From: Lachnotalea sp041821265
Lineage (GTDB): Bacteria > Bacillota > Clostridia > Lachnospirales > Lachnospiraceae
DNA: 64,000 bases
Direction of reading: 5' to 3'
NCBI GenBank assembly: GCA_041821265.1
Contig: JBGUEQ010000015.1
Location: 28,882-92,881, forward strand
Within the stretch, counting starts at the first letter, position 1. The number at the start of each line of letters is the position of its first letter. The notes under the pieces are model-generated. The model did not search any database, was not told the origin of the DNA, and was given only the letters and a program-made list of their open reading frames with translations. The position numbers and the translations under genes are program-made. Of the stretch, positions 50,439-60,566 are shown piece by piece.

Positions 50439-52529
50439 ATGAAGAATAATGAGGTAAAAAATAAGCAGATTAATGTAGAAAAAATTGAAACAGGAAAAAA
50501 TGAGATAATACTGTATTTTGATGAAAATATAATACGCAACAATCAGAAATACTCTATTATTTTAAAAAATGTAAATGATAATACTATTTGGAAAAAAGAG
50601 ACCTCAAATATTGATATAAAAGCATCCAGGCTTGTATTTAATATAGAAGATATATATTCGAAAATTAAAAAAGTAAAAAGATGTATTTGGACAGCGTTAT
50701 TAGAAATAGATGAAGGTGGAAATACAGAACAATATGAAATGAGTAGTCACCGAATTAAAGAGGAATTACGATTCCAGGACAAATTATATTATAACCGTTT
50801 AGATAGAGTGTCAAATTTAATTGCTGAAATAGTGAAAGCAGATACAAAATATGTGGTGTTTAGTATATTTAATGAAAAAGCAGTTTTGTCAGTTATTTTT
50901 GTGAATGAAGAAAGATATTTAGAACAAATTATAAAGGGAAAAGTTATTAGTATTCATATTAAAAAACAATTTTTAAAAATTAAATTCCGATATCCTAAAA
51001 CAAAATATCAATTTGAAAAACTTGTTTTAGAATACAGAGTAAAAAAGCAAGCAGATAAAATGGAGTATGAGTTCGAAATTGACAAAATAATAGAGAAGGC
51101 AAACAATTATATTGTTTATGCTAATATAGATCTAAGTATAGTTGATTTTAAACCTATGTATTGGGATTTAAACTTTGTAGTAGGTGATGGAGAAAAATCA
51201 TGGTCAATCGATATTAAAAACCAAAGCAGAATTTTTTTAATGAAATTATGTAGTTTGTTTTATAATAACTCATATCAATTAGCAGATAATCAATTTGTAT
51301 TTCCTTATGTGACACTGGTTAAAAAGATTTCGTTACAGTGTAGAGAAAAAGGTGCATATGATGGATTTGCTTTTAAACTGAAAGAACGATTGGCTTTGGT
51401 GAGATATCTTCTATCCTATTATTTTTTGAACAAACAGAAAATTTTTCTTGTATATGAAAAGTTTTGTTTTATGGCTCAGGATAATGGCTATTATTTCTTT
51501 AAGTATTGTATGGAAAATAATATCGAGGAGAAAATGGGAAGGAAGATCTATTATATAATGGATAAAAACTCTCCAGATCGAGAAGTATTGGCTCCATATA
51601 AAGAACATATAGTTGATTTTATGAGTATTAAACATATTACCTATTTATTAGCATCAAGACTTTTAATTAGTACAGATTTTAAAGCGCATGCTTATGCATG
51701 GAGAAAAAAAGGAAGTATATTAGAATTCTTAATTAGAAAAAAGAAATTGGTATTTTTGCAGCATGGAGTAACCGCCTTTAAACAAGTGGATTTTTTATAT
51801 GGAAAAGGCAAAACGGGTGGTTGCGATTTGTTTGTAGTAACTTCTGATTTTGAAAAAAAGATAGTTTTGGATAATTTTGGATATAAAAGTAGTGAAATTG
51901 CAGTAACAGGATTTGCTAGGTGGGATGTTTTAAACGACAACTCTGAAGGAAGTAAAGAAATTATTCTCATGCCAACTTGGAGAAACTGGTTAGAGGAAAT
52001 GAAAGACGATGAGTTTAAAAAGAGCAATTATTATTTGAATTATATGAAGTTACTTAATACACCAAGATTACATGAAATATTAGAAGAGTATGACTTGACA
52101 ATGAATTTTTATTTACATCCGAAGTTTAAGGAATACCTTAGTAATTTTGTGATAGACGTAAAAAGAATTCGATTTATCCCATTTGGTGAGGAACCATTGA
52201 ACGAATTGATGATGAAATGTAAAATGCTAATTACAGATTATTCCAGCGTAGCTTGGGATACGTATTACCAATATAAACCAGTTGTATTTTATCAATTTGA
52301 TTTAGTGGAATATAATGAGACACATGGTAGTTATATTGATATGGAACAGGAATTGTTTGGTGAAAGGGTGGACGACGTTTTGCCACTAATAAGTTTGATA
52401 GAAGAATATGCAAAAAAAGATTTTCAATTAAAAGCTGAGTATAGAGATATGCATGAACATTATTTTAAATATATTGATGACGACAACAGTAAAAGAATTT
52501 GTGAGCATATTATGAAAAAAGGCTGGTAA
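50439..52529 (+). CDS. TagF-like polyol-phosphate polymerase with long N-terminal domain
   Basis: A 696-residue protein. Residues 1-270 are a beta-rich, lysine-rich region without recognisable motif, followed by an amphipathic linker (about 300-340). Residues about 340-690 are the CDP-glycerol glycerophosphotransferase domain with QDNGYYFFKYCMEN, LVFLQHGVTAFKQVD (active-site His), LMPTWRNWLEE, MNFYLHPKF and LITDYSSVAWDTYYQYKPVVFYQFD. The size matches TagF/TarL-type polymerases, which make poly(polyol phosphate). I chose ATG 50439 with GAGGAG 6 bases upstream; the in-frame TTG 50418 overlaps the previous gene. It would polymerise on the primer made by the TagB-like protein encoded at 47.2 kb. 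Confidence 0.88.
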   Translation: MKNNEVKNKQINVEKIETGKNEIILYFDENIIRNNQKYSIILKNVNDNTIWKKETSNIDIKASRLVFNIEDIYSKIKKVKRCIWTALLEIDEGGNTEQYEMSSHRIKEELRFQDKLYYNRLDRVSNLIAEIVKADTKYVVFSIFNEKAVLSVIFVNEERYLEQIIKGKVISIHIKKQFLKIKFRYPKTKYQFEKLVLEYRVKKQADKMEYEFEIDKIIEKANNYIVYANIDLSIVDFKPMYWDLNFVVGDGEKSWSIDIKNQSRIFLMKLCSLFYNNSYQLADNQFVFPYVTLVKKISLQCREKGAYDGFAFKLKERLALVRYLLSYYFLNKQKIFLVYEKFCFMAQDNGYYFFKYCMENNIEEKMGRKIYYIMDKNSPDREVLAPYKEHIVDFMSIKHITYLLASRLLISTDFKAHAYAWRKKGSILEFLIRKKKLVFLQHGVTAFKQVDFLYGKGKTGGCDLFVVTSDFEKKIVLDNFGYKSSEIAVTGFARWDVLNDNSEGSKEIILMPTWRNWLEEMKDDEFKKSNYYLNYMKLLNTPRLHEILEEYDLTMNFYLHPKFKEYLSNFVIDVKRIRFIPFGEEPLNELMMKCKMLITDYSSVAWDTYYQYKPVVFYQFDLVEYNETHGSYIDMEQELFGERVDDVLPLISLIEEYAKKDFQLKAEYRDMHEHYFKYIDDDNSKRICEHIMKKGW

Positions 52530-52577
52530 GATAGGCAAATTAGTAGTTAGATATACACACAGAAAGATAGGTAGGAA

Positions 52578-54584
52578 ATGAAATCAGAATTAAGTACAAA
52601 GGAAAACAAAAGAAAAATACCAAGTGGACAGATTATAGCAACAATTATAATAGCGGTTATATTGATGATAGCAGCATTATGTGCCAATGATGAGAGCTTT
52701 AAAGCAAGAAGTCTGGCAATTATAGTTATACTAGCTATAGGAAACTTAGTATTAATATGGGTACCTAATGTTCTGAACGAGTCAATAAATATATGGTTTG
52801 GGCGAATCATGTTTGTGCTAACTCCAATATTTACGTTCTTTATTGTTGAAAGATTTAATTATATTAACATATGGGATATCAATACCTTACGTTTTGAATT
52901 AAATATTCTAATCATTTCATTTATACTTTTATTAGTTTATTTTATTACGAATAATACAAGAATTGCCTCTGTTATAACGATAATAGTCCTATATTTAGCG
53001 GCACTTGTTAATTTTTATATCTTTAGTTTTAGAGATGTACCAATTATTGCAGCAGACATTGCATCAATGGGAACGGCAGCTAATGTAGCTTCCAATTATT
53101 CTTATCAGCCCAATAGTAGAGTTTTGATTAATGGATTAATTGTATTTGCATTTATCGTAATCTTTTGTAGGCTTAAGATTAAAACGGGATTAGTTTGGAA
53201 GAAAAGATTTGCAGGAATTTTAGTTTATTTTGTTTTGTTAGGAATATTTACCGGAATATTTTATGAAACAGATGTGATAGACAATGCAGGCGTCAGAGTA
53301 AGTGTCTGGAATCCACAGAAGAGTTATAATGTAAATGGATTTATATTAAGTTTCATGGTAACAACCAAATATATTAAAATAGATAAGCCAGAAGGCTATT
53401 CCTTGGAGGCGGTAGACGACATCATTAGCCCGTATATGGAGGAAGCTAATACAACATCTGCTACACCAAACGTAAATGTAATTGCTATTATGGACGAAGC
53501 ATTTACCGACCTCAAATTAGATGGAGATTTTGAAACGTCAGAAGATTATATGCCATTTATACGAAGTCTAAGTGAGAATACAGTTAAGGGGACGCTAAGT
53601 ATGTCCGTTTTTGGAGGAAATACTGCTAATTCCGAGTTTGAATTTCTGACAGGTAATTCCTTAGCATTTCTTCCAACTAGAAGTGTTCCTTATCAATTAT
53701 ATATTAAGAGTCCGTTAGCCTCTTTAACCTATACGTTAGAAGATCAAGGATATGCAGGAAATATGGCGATACATCCATATAAAGGGGATGGTTGGGCAAG
53801 AAATACTACGTACCCATTACTTGGATTTAAGGATTTTATTACAATGGATCAATTTGAAAATCCGAATCTTATTCGTAAATACATTACAGATGAAGAGAGT
53901 TTTAATAAGATAATTGAAGAATACAAGACTACGCGTACGCAAACGGAAGCTCCCTTCTATGCTTTTAATGTCACAATGCAAAATCATGGTGGATATGACA
54001 CAGATTTTGATAACTTGGAAAGAACAATTAAGATATTAGGTGATGCTGCGGATGATCAGGCGGAAAGATATATTAATTTGGTGAAGAAGACAGATGAAGC
54101 GTTTGAAGGATTAGTAAATTATTTCTCACAAGTAGATGAGCCTACAGTTATTGTATTTTTTGGAGATCATCAACCAAGTGTGCATACGCAATTTTATAAC
54201 AAAATAATGGGGAAAAGTGCAGATAATCTGACTTCAGAAGAAGCGATGACGAAGTATCAAGTACCTTTTGTGATATGGGCCAATTATGATATTGAAGAAA
54301 AACAATATGATAAATTAAGTGCAAACTATTTATCTTCGGTATTATTAGATACAATAGGTGCAAAGTCAACAGGATACAATCGATTTTTATTGGATGTCAG
54401 CGAACAAGTACCGGTAATCACTGCAAATGGTTATTATGGAGCGGATGGAAATTTCTATGAATTGGGTGAAGAATCACCATATACAGAAATTTTAAATCAA
54501 TATAATATATTAGAATATAATAATATGTTCGATAAAAGTAATCGACGTAATGACTTCTTCTACTTGGAGGATGTTGATCGTTAA
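52578..54584 (+). CDS. LtaS-like membrane sulfatase-fold phosphoglycerol transferase
   Basis: A 668-residue protein with five N-terminal membrane segments (about 15-215) and an extracytoplasmic sulfatase-type domain (about 285-620). The metal/catalytic pattern is VIAIMDEAFTDL (Glu), GGNTANSEFEFLTG with the catalytic Thr, TMQNHGGYD (His) and VIVFFGDHQPS (Asp-His), as in LtaS and OpgB. Such enzymes transfer glycerol phosphate from phosphatidylglycerol to a glycan outside the membrane. Unlike LtaS proper, it sits in a polysaccharide cluster, so decorating the exported polymer with phosphoglycerol is at least as likely as making lipoteichoic acid. There is a 48-base gap to the TagF-like gene. Confidence 0.88.
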   Translation: MKSELSTKENKRKIPSGQIIATIIIAVILMIAALCANDESFKARSLAIIVILAIGNLVLIWVPNVLNESINIWFGRIMFVLTPIFTFFIVERFNYINIWDINTLRFELNILIISFILLLVYFITNNTRIASVITIIVLYLAALVNFYIFSFRDVPIIAADIASMGTAANVASNYSYQPNSRVLINGLIVFAFIVIFCRLKIKTGLVWKKRFAGILVYFVLLGIFTGIFYETDVIDNAGVRVSVWNPQKSYNVNGFILSFMVTTKYIKIDKPEGYSLEAVDDIISPYMEEANTTSATPNVNVIAIMDEAFTDLKLDGDFETSEDYMPFIRSLSENTVKGTLSMSVFGGNTANSEFEFLTGNSLAFLPTRSVPYQLYIKSPLASLTYTLEDQGYAGNMAIHPYKGDGWARNTTYPLLGFKDFITMDQFENPNLIRKYITDEESFNKIIEEYKTTRTQTEAPFYAFNVTMQNHGGYDTDFDNLERTIKILGDAADDQAERYINLVKKTDEAFEGLVNYFSQVDEPTVIVFFGDHQPSVHTQFYNKIMGKSADNLTSEEAMTKYQVPFVIWANYDIEEKQYDKLSANYLSSVLLDTIGAKSTGYNRFLLDVSEQVPVITANGYYGADGNFYELGEESPYTEILNQYNILEYNNMFDKSNRRNDFFYLEDVDR

Positions 54585-54598
54585 AGAGGGCGAGAGAG

Positions 54599-56767
54599 AT
54601 GAAATATAAATATAAATTTTCACTAGTGATAGCTATCTATAATATGGAAAATTATCTGGTTGAAACAATTGACAGTGTAGTGAATCAGACAATAGGGTTT
54701 GAAGATAATCTTCAAATCCTATTAGTGAACGATGGAAGTAATGATAATAGCGAGGAAATATGTAAAAGCTATACTTCAAAATATCCTGAAAATATAGTGT
54801 ATATAAAGCAAGAAAATGGTGGGGTTAGTGAAGCAAGAAACAAAGGCTTAGAATATGCAACAGGAGAATTAGTAAATTTTCTGGATGCGGATGATAAGCT
54901 TCAAAACGATGCATTGGAAAAAGTGTATGCATTTTTCGAGCAAAATAGAGAAGAAGTAGATTTAATAGCAATACCTCTTTATTTTTTTGAAGGAAAAGAA
55001 GGGGAACATGTACTAAACTATAAATTTACAAGTACAAGAGTGATTGATATTTTCAATGAACCAAAGAGTTTTCAAATGCACATTAGTAGTTCGTTTATTA
55101 AAATACAAGAAATCAAAAAGTATGCATTTAATTCTAAACTGAAATTAGGAGAAGATGCAGAAGTTGCGAATAAGGTAATTTTCAATAAAGGGAAATATGG
55201 TGTTGTAGCAGATACTAAATATTGGTATAGACAAAGAAGCGTTGGTAACTCTGCCATTCAAGGAGCAAAAGCCAACAAAATGTATTATATAGCACCATTA
55301 AAATATTTACATTTAGAACTCATTGAGTTTGCAAAGAAAAAATATAGTAAGGTGCCAACGTATTTACAATGGTTACTTATATATGATTTGGGTTGGAAAA
55401 TTAGAGTTCCATACGTGGATGAAGCTATTTTGAATCAATCTGAGATAGAAGAGTTTATTGGGTATGTGAAACAGGTTGTGACCAACATAGAGGATGAGAT
55501 TATACTAGGAAGTATGTATCTTAGTGGATATAGTAAAAAGTATCTATTTACATTAAAGTACAAGGATATTCAAGTAGATGACTATACACTAATCAGCAAT
55601 AAAGAAGAAGCAGTACTTTGCCTCAATAACCAAGAGATTGCTATGCTTTCCAAACAAACGATTCAAATTGAACAAGTTAAAATTTCTGGTGATAGGATAA
55701 ATATAAAAGGAAGCTTTAATAGCTTGTTTGACAGATACAATTTGAAACTTATTATAGATAATGCTGGAATAGAAACACAACTTTCCTATAAAGTGAATGA
55801 AAGCAATCGAGTGACTTCTCTCAATCAGTTTGTTTCAGAAGGCTATGAGTTTCATGCAGACGTCAAACTAGAAAATGTAAATACAATTTTGAAAGCACAG
55901 TTTATTCTAAATAATACAAAAGCCGATATTGAGTTTATAATAAAATTAGATCATGCAGTAACAGAGGTCAATCCGTCAGAATTCGTCGTGGATAATTATA
56001 AAATCATTTGTAAGAATAAATCACTTACAATAAAAAAAGCGGATGGAATAGAGTCTGAAGAAGAAGTAAGTAAAAAAATTACAAAAGTAGCTCACAGCAA
56101 AGAGCTTGAAACAATATGTAAATTATATAAAAAAAATACGAAAGTACCAGGAATTTTAGAAAAATTTGTAAGTGGTAAGGATAAAGCGATCCTAAAATCT
56201 ATGATGGAAGCTATTTGCGATAATGACATACTGCAAATGTCGGATAAAGAAATACCTTTTAATTATAGATACTATTTATTGAAACAAATGAAGTACAATG
56301 GTGATTATAAACTTAATATTGCATCACGCTATAATCAAGCATTTCTATATAATAATGATAATGTAATCATTAGAAAAGGAACGGACATTCCAGTAAATAT
56401 AGAAACAGTTAAAATCGATCAAACTCAAATAAAATTATTAGGTACCATTGAAGCGCCATTAAATGTAGAAATGTATCAATTAAATGGTTGTTGTGATAAG
56501 AGTACCTTTATATGTGAACTCAAGAAAAACAATATGAAATCACAAAAGTGGTTTGGTGAAAGCGTGATGGATTGTTATGAATTTGAGATTACGGTTCCAA
56601 TGAAAGAAAAAATGGAACTATATTTTGTAATTCATATTGGATTAGCAAATATTACGACGAAACTTAAGATTAATGAAGAGAAACTGATAGAGACTGCAAA
56701 GAAGGCGAATGTTCAGCTAAAGATTGTGGATAAGAAAAAGATTGTAATAAAAAATAATTTTAAATAA
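54599..56767 (+). CDS. GT2 glycosyltransferase with long C-terminal extension
   Basis: A 722-residue protein. Residues 1-230 form a GT-A domain (FSLVIAIYNMENYLVETIDS, ILLVNDGSNDNSEE, NGGVSEARNKGLEYATGELVNFLDADD with the DxD metal motif). The rest is an extension of about 490 residues with two apparent beta-sandwich-like repeats (about 340-450 and 560-690), no membrane segments and no motif I recognise. Similar extensions are found on GT2 enzymes of teichoic-acid clusters, where they probably help bind the polymer. It acts in the cytoplasm, most likely glycosylating the polyol-phosphate chain before export. It begins 14 bases after the LtaS-like gene. Confidence 0.8.
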   Translation: MKYKYKFSLVIAIYNMENYLVETIDSVVNQTIGFEDNLQILLVNDGSNDNSEEICKSYTSKYPENIVYIKQENGGVSEARNKGLEYATGELVNFLDADDKLQNDALEKVYAFFEQNREEVDLIAIPLYFFEGKEGEHVLNYKFTSTRVIDIFNEPKSFQMHISSSFIKIQEIKKYAFNSKLKLGEDAEVANKVIFNKGKYGVVADTKYWYRQRSVGNSAIQGAKANKMYYIAPLKYLHLELIEFAKKKYSKVPTYLQWLLIYDLGWKIRVPYVDEAILNQSEIEEFIGYVKQVVTNIEDEIILGSMYLSGYSKKYLFTLKYKDIQVDDYTLISNKEEAVLCLNNQEIAMLSKQTIQIEQVKISGDRINIKGSFNSLFDRYNLKLIIDNAGIETQLSYKVNESNRVTSLNQFVSEGYEFHADVKLENVNTILKAQFILNNTKADIEFIIKLDHAVTEVNPSEFVVDNYKIICKNKSLTIKKADGIESEEEVSKKITKVAHSKELETICKLYKKNTKVPGILEKFVSGKDKAILKSMMEAICDNDILQMSDKEIPFNYRYYLLKQMKYNGDYKLNIASRYNQAFLYNNDNVIIRKGTDIPVNIETVKIDQTQIKLLGTIEAPLNVEMYQLNGCCDKSTFICELKKNNMKSQKWFGESVMDCYEFEITVPMKEKMELYFVIHIGLANITTKLKINEEKLIETAKKANVQLKIVDKKKIVIKNNFK

Positions 56768-56855
56768 TGAAGAAATAACATTGAATAACTTAGTATTTTA
56801 CTAAAAGAACGAAGAAGGTATTGAATCGTATTAACTAAAAAGGAAAATGATATAT

Positions 56856-57728
56856 ATGAAAAAAAAATTAAAAATTCTTATATTAATTACAATAGTTGGG
56901 ATTCTGTCTGCTTTCATTATTACATTACTAAAGTGGAATTCTCAGCCATATTATGATAAATACCAATTCATTTCTCATGCACTTGGAGGAATTGATAATT
57001 TAGATTATACGAATTCACAGGAAGCCTTGGACTATTCTTATTCGAGAGGAAGTCGACTGATGGAAGTTGATTTGCTGTATACAAGTGATGGTCATTTGAT
57101 ATGTCGACACAATTGGAATCAAGAACTAGGAGATGGCTTCTCAAAAGAAAATATACCTGATTACGAGACGTTTATGGCATCTAAAATCAATGGTATATAT
57201 ACAACACTTGATATAGAAACTATTATTCAATATGCGATGGATCACCCAGATGTTTATTTCATAACAGACATCAAATCTTATGAGTTTGATATCTGTGAAG
57301 CCCTCGAGGTAATCAAGAATACCGCAGAGAAAATGGGATACTCGAATTTAGATAAGCAATTTATTATTCAGGTTTATAGTTATGAAGATTATGAACGCCT
57401 AAGTGAAGAGTTTTCTTTTCAAAATTATATATTCACATTGTATCGTATGAAAGATGAGCTAGAAGAAAATGGAATCGATAATATACTTGATTTTTGCACA
57501 GAAAAAGATATTAAGGTTGTAACTTTACCGAAAAAATATGCAACCGAAGAAATCTGTTCAAAATTAAAAGAAAAGAATATTAAAATTTATGTATATACGA
57601 TTGATAGTAAGGATACATGGTCAAAATTAAAAGCAGTTGGCGTAGATGGAATTTATACAAATTACATATATCCGTCAATACTTAACCGCTGGCTTGTTAA
57701 AATGATGACATATTTCAGTGCGTATTAA
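56856..57728 (+). CDS. Membrane-anchored glycerophosphodiester phosphodiesterase
   Basis: A 290-residue protein. A single N-terminal membrane segment (about 5-25) is followed by a GDPD TIM-barrel outside the cell: FISHALGG, SRLMEVDLLYTSDGHLICRHNW (metal Glu/Asp and catalytic His pair) and the late GVDGIYTNY. It hydrolyses glycerophosphodiesters, so it could trim glycerol-phosphate polymers or recycle glycerophosphate released by the LtaS-like enzyme. The usual HRG motif reads SHALG here, a conservative change seen in some family members. The start could be ATG 56847 or 56856; the AAGGA site fits 56856 better (11 bases) than 56847 (2 bases). Confidence 0.85.
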   Translation: MKKKLKILILITIVGILSAFIITLLKWNSQPYYDKYQFISHALGGIDNLDYTNSQEALDYSYSRGSRLMEVDLLYTSDGHLICRHNWNQELGDGFSKENIPDYETFMASKINGIYTTLDIETIIQYAMDHPDVYFITDIKSYEFDICEALEVIKNTAEKMGYSNLDKQFIIQVYSYEDYERLSEEFSFQNYIFTLYRMKDELEENGIDNILDFCTEKDIKVVTLPKKYATEEICSKLKEKNIKIYVYTIDSKDTWSKLKAVGVDGIYTNYIYPSILNRWLVKMMTYFSAY

Positions 57729-57786
57729 ATCGTTACAATGAGTTAAACTATATTTTTATAAACGATACAGGGAGTAATGGGAACTT

Positions 57787-60483
57787 ATGAAGAAATTAAT
57801 AGGTGATTTAAAAAAGAAATATAATCTATTTGCAGCCTATACACTAGCATTTACAATAGTGTGTTTGGGAATTTTTTTACCCTTTATACAAGAACATAAG
57901 AGCTTTATGTGGGGGGCAGATGGATTATTTCAGACATTTTCTTCGATGGTTTATATTAGCGATTACTATAAGAGTATTTTGGAAGGTTTGCTTCACGGAA
58001 GTTTTCAACCACCGATGATAGATTTTAGTATAGGATTAGGCTACGATGTATTTACAACATTGAATTATTATGGACTAGGTGATCCACTGTTACTATTTTC
58101 GGTGTTTTTTAAGAAAGAGAATATGTATATCTTTTATGATAGTTTGGTGATACTCAGACTGTATTTATGTGGGATTGCATTTATGTTATATTGTGCAAAG
58201 ATGAACAAGGCCAAATTTCAGTCTTTAATTGGAGCAATCTTATATGTATTTTGTGGATTTGCAATTGTAGCGGGAGAGAGACATCCCTATTTTTTGAACG
58301 CATTGATATATCTTCCGTTGCTGTTATTTGGGGTGGAAAATATTCTTAAGAAGAAAAAGTCTTATTTATTTACTATCATGATATTTGTTTCAGTTGTAAG
58401 TAACTATTATTTTTTCTATATGCTTACCATAATGGTCTTTTTATATGCGTTGATTCGATTTATTGATTTGTATAGAATAGAATGGAAAAAGAATATAGGA
58501 AATATTTTGATAAGAGGAATGATTCAGTATTTTTCTGGAGTTTTACTTGCTGGATTTGCAATTGTACCAACGATTCATGCTTTTTTGAATAATGCGAGAG
58601 GTACAACAGGAACTTATGATAGTGGTTTTTTGTATAATAAACAATATTACGTAAAAATGATTTATTCATTTTTTAGCCCACCAATCGATGTCAATGGCAA
58701 CTTTACATTTTTGGCATATGCACCTATTAGTTTTTTTATCATAATATTCTTATATATCTATAAGGAAAATAGAAGAAAATTCATTGCATTAAAGGGTGGA
58801 TATGCATTGGCAACCATAATGCTTTTGACACCAATTGCCGGATACATTATGAATGGAATGAGTTATTCAAGCAACCGATGGATATTTGGATATAGTTTTT
58901 TGACGGCATTTTCGGTAGTGTGTTTGTTAGATGATTTACTCAAGGTATCGATAAAAAGGTTGCTTCCAATGGCTGGAATCAGTGTGATTTTGGTGACCTT
59001 ATTTTTAGCGGTAGCAAGCATTAGAACAAGGTTTTCGGTATGGGGAGTAGCTTATTTAATTCTTATGATGGTTGTTCTTATTGGATTAACAAAGCTTAAA
59101 AATAAAAATATTAAATATGGTGCAATATTGATTGTAAGCATGCTGTCTGTAATTTCCTTTGAATACTATCAAAATTCATCGGTGGGATATAATTACGTAA
59201 AGGAATTTAGAGAAAATGGACAAGCATTAAATATTATTGAAAATTGCCCTCAGTCTTCGATTGACTATAAAGCAGATGAATCCTTTTATCGTATTGGAAG
59301 TTATGGCAATCAAGTTGAAAATCAATCACTTACAATGGGGTACAATGGAACAGCAAGTTATTATAGTCTAGTTGATGGAAATATATTAAAATATTTTAAG
59401 GATATGGAGTTAACTACGATTAAACAGCCGCATAGATTCTATGGATTAGACGAAAGAACTTATCTAGATGCATTAGCTAGTGTTAAATACTATTCTTTTG
59501 ATACGGAAAGTGAACAAGAACGTGTAATACCTTATGGATATGAAGAAGTAGATCGTAAAATACGTGAAAATTCTGAAGTTATGGATGTCATATATGAGAA
59601 TCAGTATGTATTACCAATTGGCTATACCTATGATAAGAAAATAAGCACAGATTACTATGATACCTTAGAAAGTATTGAGAAGCAGCAGGCTATGTTGCAG
59701 GCTGTTGTAGTTGAAGATGCTGATAATGAGTATGAAGATGCTATGAAATATTCTGAAGAACAGTTAGATTTCGCAATAGGTGAGGCAGATGGTATTACAT
59801 GGGATAAGGAGAAGGGGACAATTAAAATAGACGAAAAAAAATCTAGTTTAACAATTTCCTTTGATGCTAAGAAAAACTGCGAGACATATGTAAGATTGGC
59901 AGGTCTTACTATTGAAAATGCAAATAGCAGTCATCTTAATGCAAAAATTACCACAAATCAATCAGAGTCCACACTATACTTGACCAATTCTGATTATCGT
60001 TGGGATTTAGAGAGCGAAAATTATTTAGTTAATCTTGGGCATAATAATGATGGAATTACAAACTGTACCATTACATTTAGTGAGCCAGGAGAATATAAGC
60101 TTGATGATATTGAGGTATACTCCATTCCTATGACTGACTATGAAAAGCAAATAACAAGTCTAGGGGAAGAAGCGTTAACCAATATTGCGATGACGAATAA
60201 TAAGATAACGGGTAACATTGACGTATCTAAGGATAAAATACTTTGTTTTAGTGTCCTCTATAATACCGGTTGGAAATTAAAAATAGATGGTCAGGAAACC
60301 TCCTTATATAAAGCAAACACAATGTATATGGCAACAAATATAACAAAAGGTGCACATAAAGTAGAACTTACGTATCAAACGCCGGGAATAAAAGTTGGAA
60401 TTATAATAAGCTTGGCGATATTTATACTGTTGATAGGACAATTAGTTATTAGCTATATAATAGCAAATAGAAATGCGAAATAG
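57787..60483 (+). CDS. YfhO-family membrane glycosyltransferase
   Basis: An 898-residue protein with about 13-14 membrane segments. YfhO family landmarks are KSFMWGADGLFQTFSSMVY near the first external loop, GLGYDVFTTLNYYGLGDPLLL, LRLYLCGIAFMLYC and GERHPYFLNALIYLPLLLFG. A large extracytoplasmic C-terminal region (about 470-870) precedes the last span. In Bacillus and Listeria, YfhO-type enzymes place lipid-linked GlcNAc on teichoic acids together with a CsbB-type GT2 and a GtrA-like flippase, and both partner types are encoded at 26.6-28.0 kb. A role in decorating the exported phosphoglycan follows naturally. GGGAG lies 11 bases upstream of the ATG. Confidence 0.85.
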   Translation: MKKLIGDLKKKYNLFAAYTLAFTIVCLGIFLPFIQEHKSFMWGADGLFQTFSSMVYISDYYKSILEGLLHGSFQPPMIDFSIGLGYDVFTTLNYYGLGDPLLLFSVFFKKENMYIFYDSLVILRLYLCGIAFMLYCAKMNKAKFQSLIGAILYVFCGFAIVAGERHPYFLNALIYLPLLLFGVENILKKKKSYLFTIMIFVSVVSNYYFFYMLTIMVFLYALIRFIDLYRIEWKKNIGNILIRGMIQYFSGVLLAGFAIVPTIHAFLNNARGTTGTYDSGFLYNKQYYVKMIYSFFSPPIDVNGNFTFLAYAPISFFIIIFLYIYKENRRKFIALKGGYALATIMLLTPIAGYIMNGMSYSSNRWIFGYSFLTAFSVVCLLDDLLKVSIKRLLPMAGISVILVTLFLAVASIRTRFSVWGVAYLILMMVVLIGLTKLKNKNIKYGAILIVSMLSVISFEYYQNSSVGYNYVKEFRENGQALNIIENCPQSSIDYKADESFYRIGSYGNQVENQSLTMGYNGTASYYSLVDGNILKYFKDMELTTIKQPHRFYGLDERTYLDALASVKYYSFDTESEQERVIPYGYEEVDRKIRENSEVMDVIYENQYVLPIGYTYDKKISTDYYDTLESIEKQQAMLQAVVVEDADNEYEDAMKYSEEQLDFAIGEADGITWDKEKGTIKIDEKKSSLTISFDAKKNCETYVRLAGLTIENANSSHLNAKITTNQSESTLYLTNSDYRWDLESENYLVNLGHNNDGITNCTITFSEPGEYKLDDIEVYSIPMTDYEKQITSLGEEALTNIAMTNNKITGNIDVSKDKILCFSVLYNTGWKLKIDGQETSLYKANTMYMATNITKGAHKVELTYQTPGIKVGIIISLAIFILLIGQLVISYIIANRNAK

Positions 60484-60504
60484 AAATAAAGCATTATAAA
60501 AAAG

Positions 60505-60544
60505 AAAAACGCAAGCAATAAAAAAGTTAATTGCTTGCGTTTTT
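60505..60544. terminator. Bidirectional terminator between convergent operons
   Basis: A perfect 15-base stem including the A/T tracts (60505-60519 with 60530-60544, AAAAACGCAAGCAAT against ATTGCTTGCGTTTTT). It serves the YfhO gene on the plus strand and the GT-C pair on the minus strand. Confidence 0.9.
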
Positions 60545-60566
60545 CTAAAGATAAATTCTAATAGGA

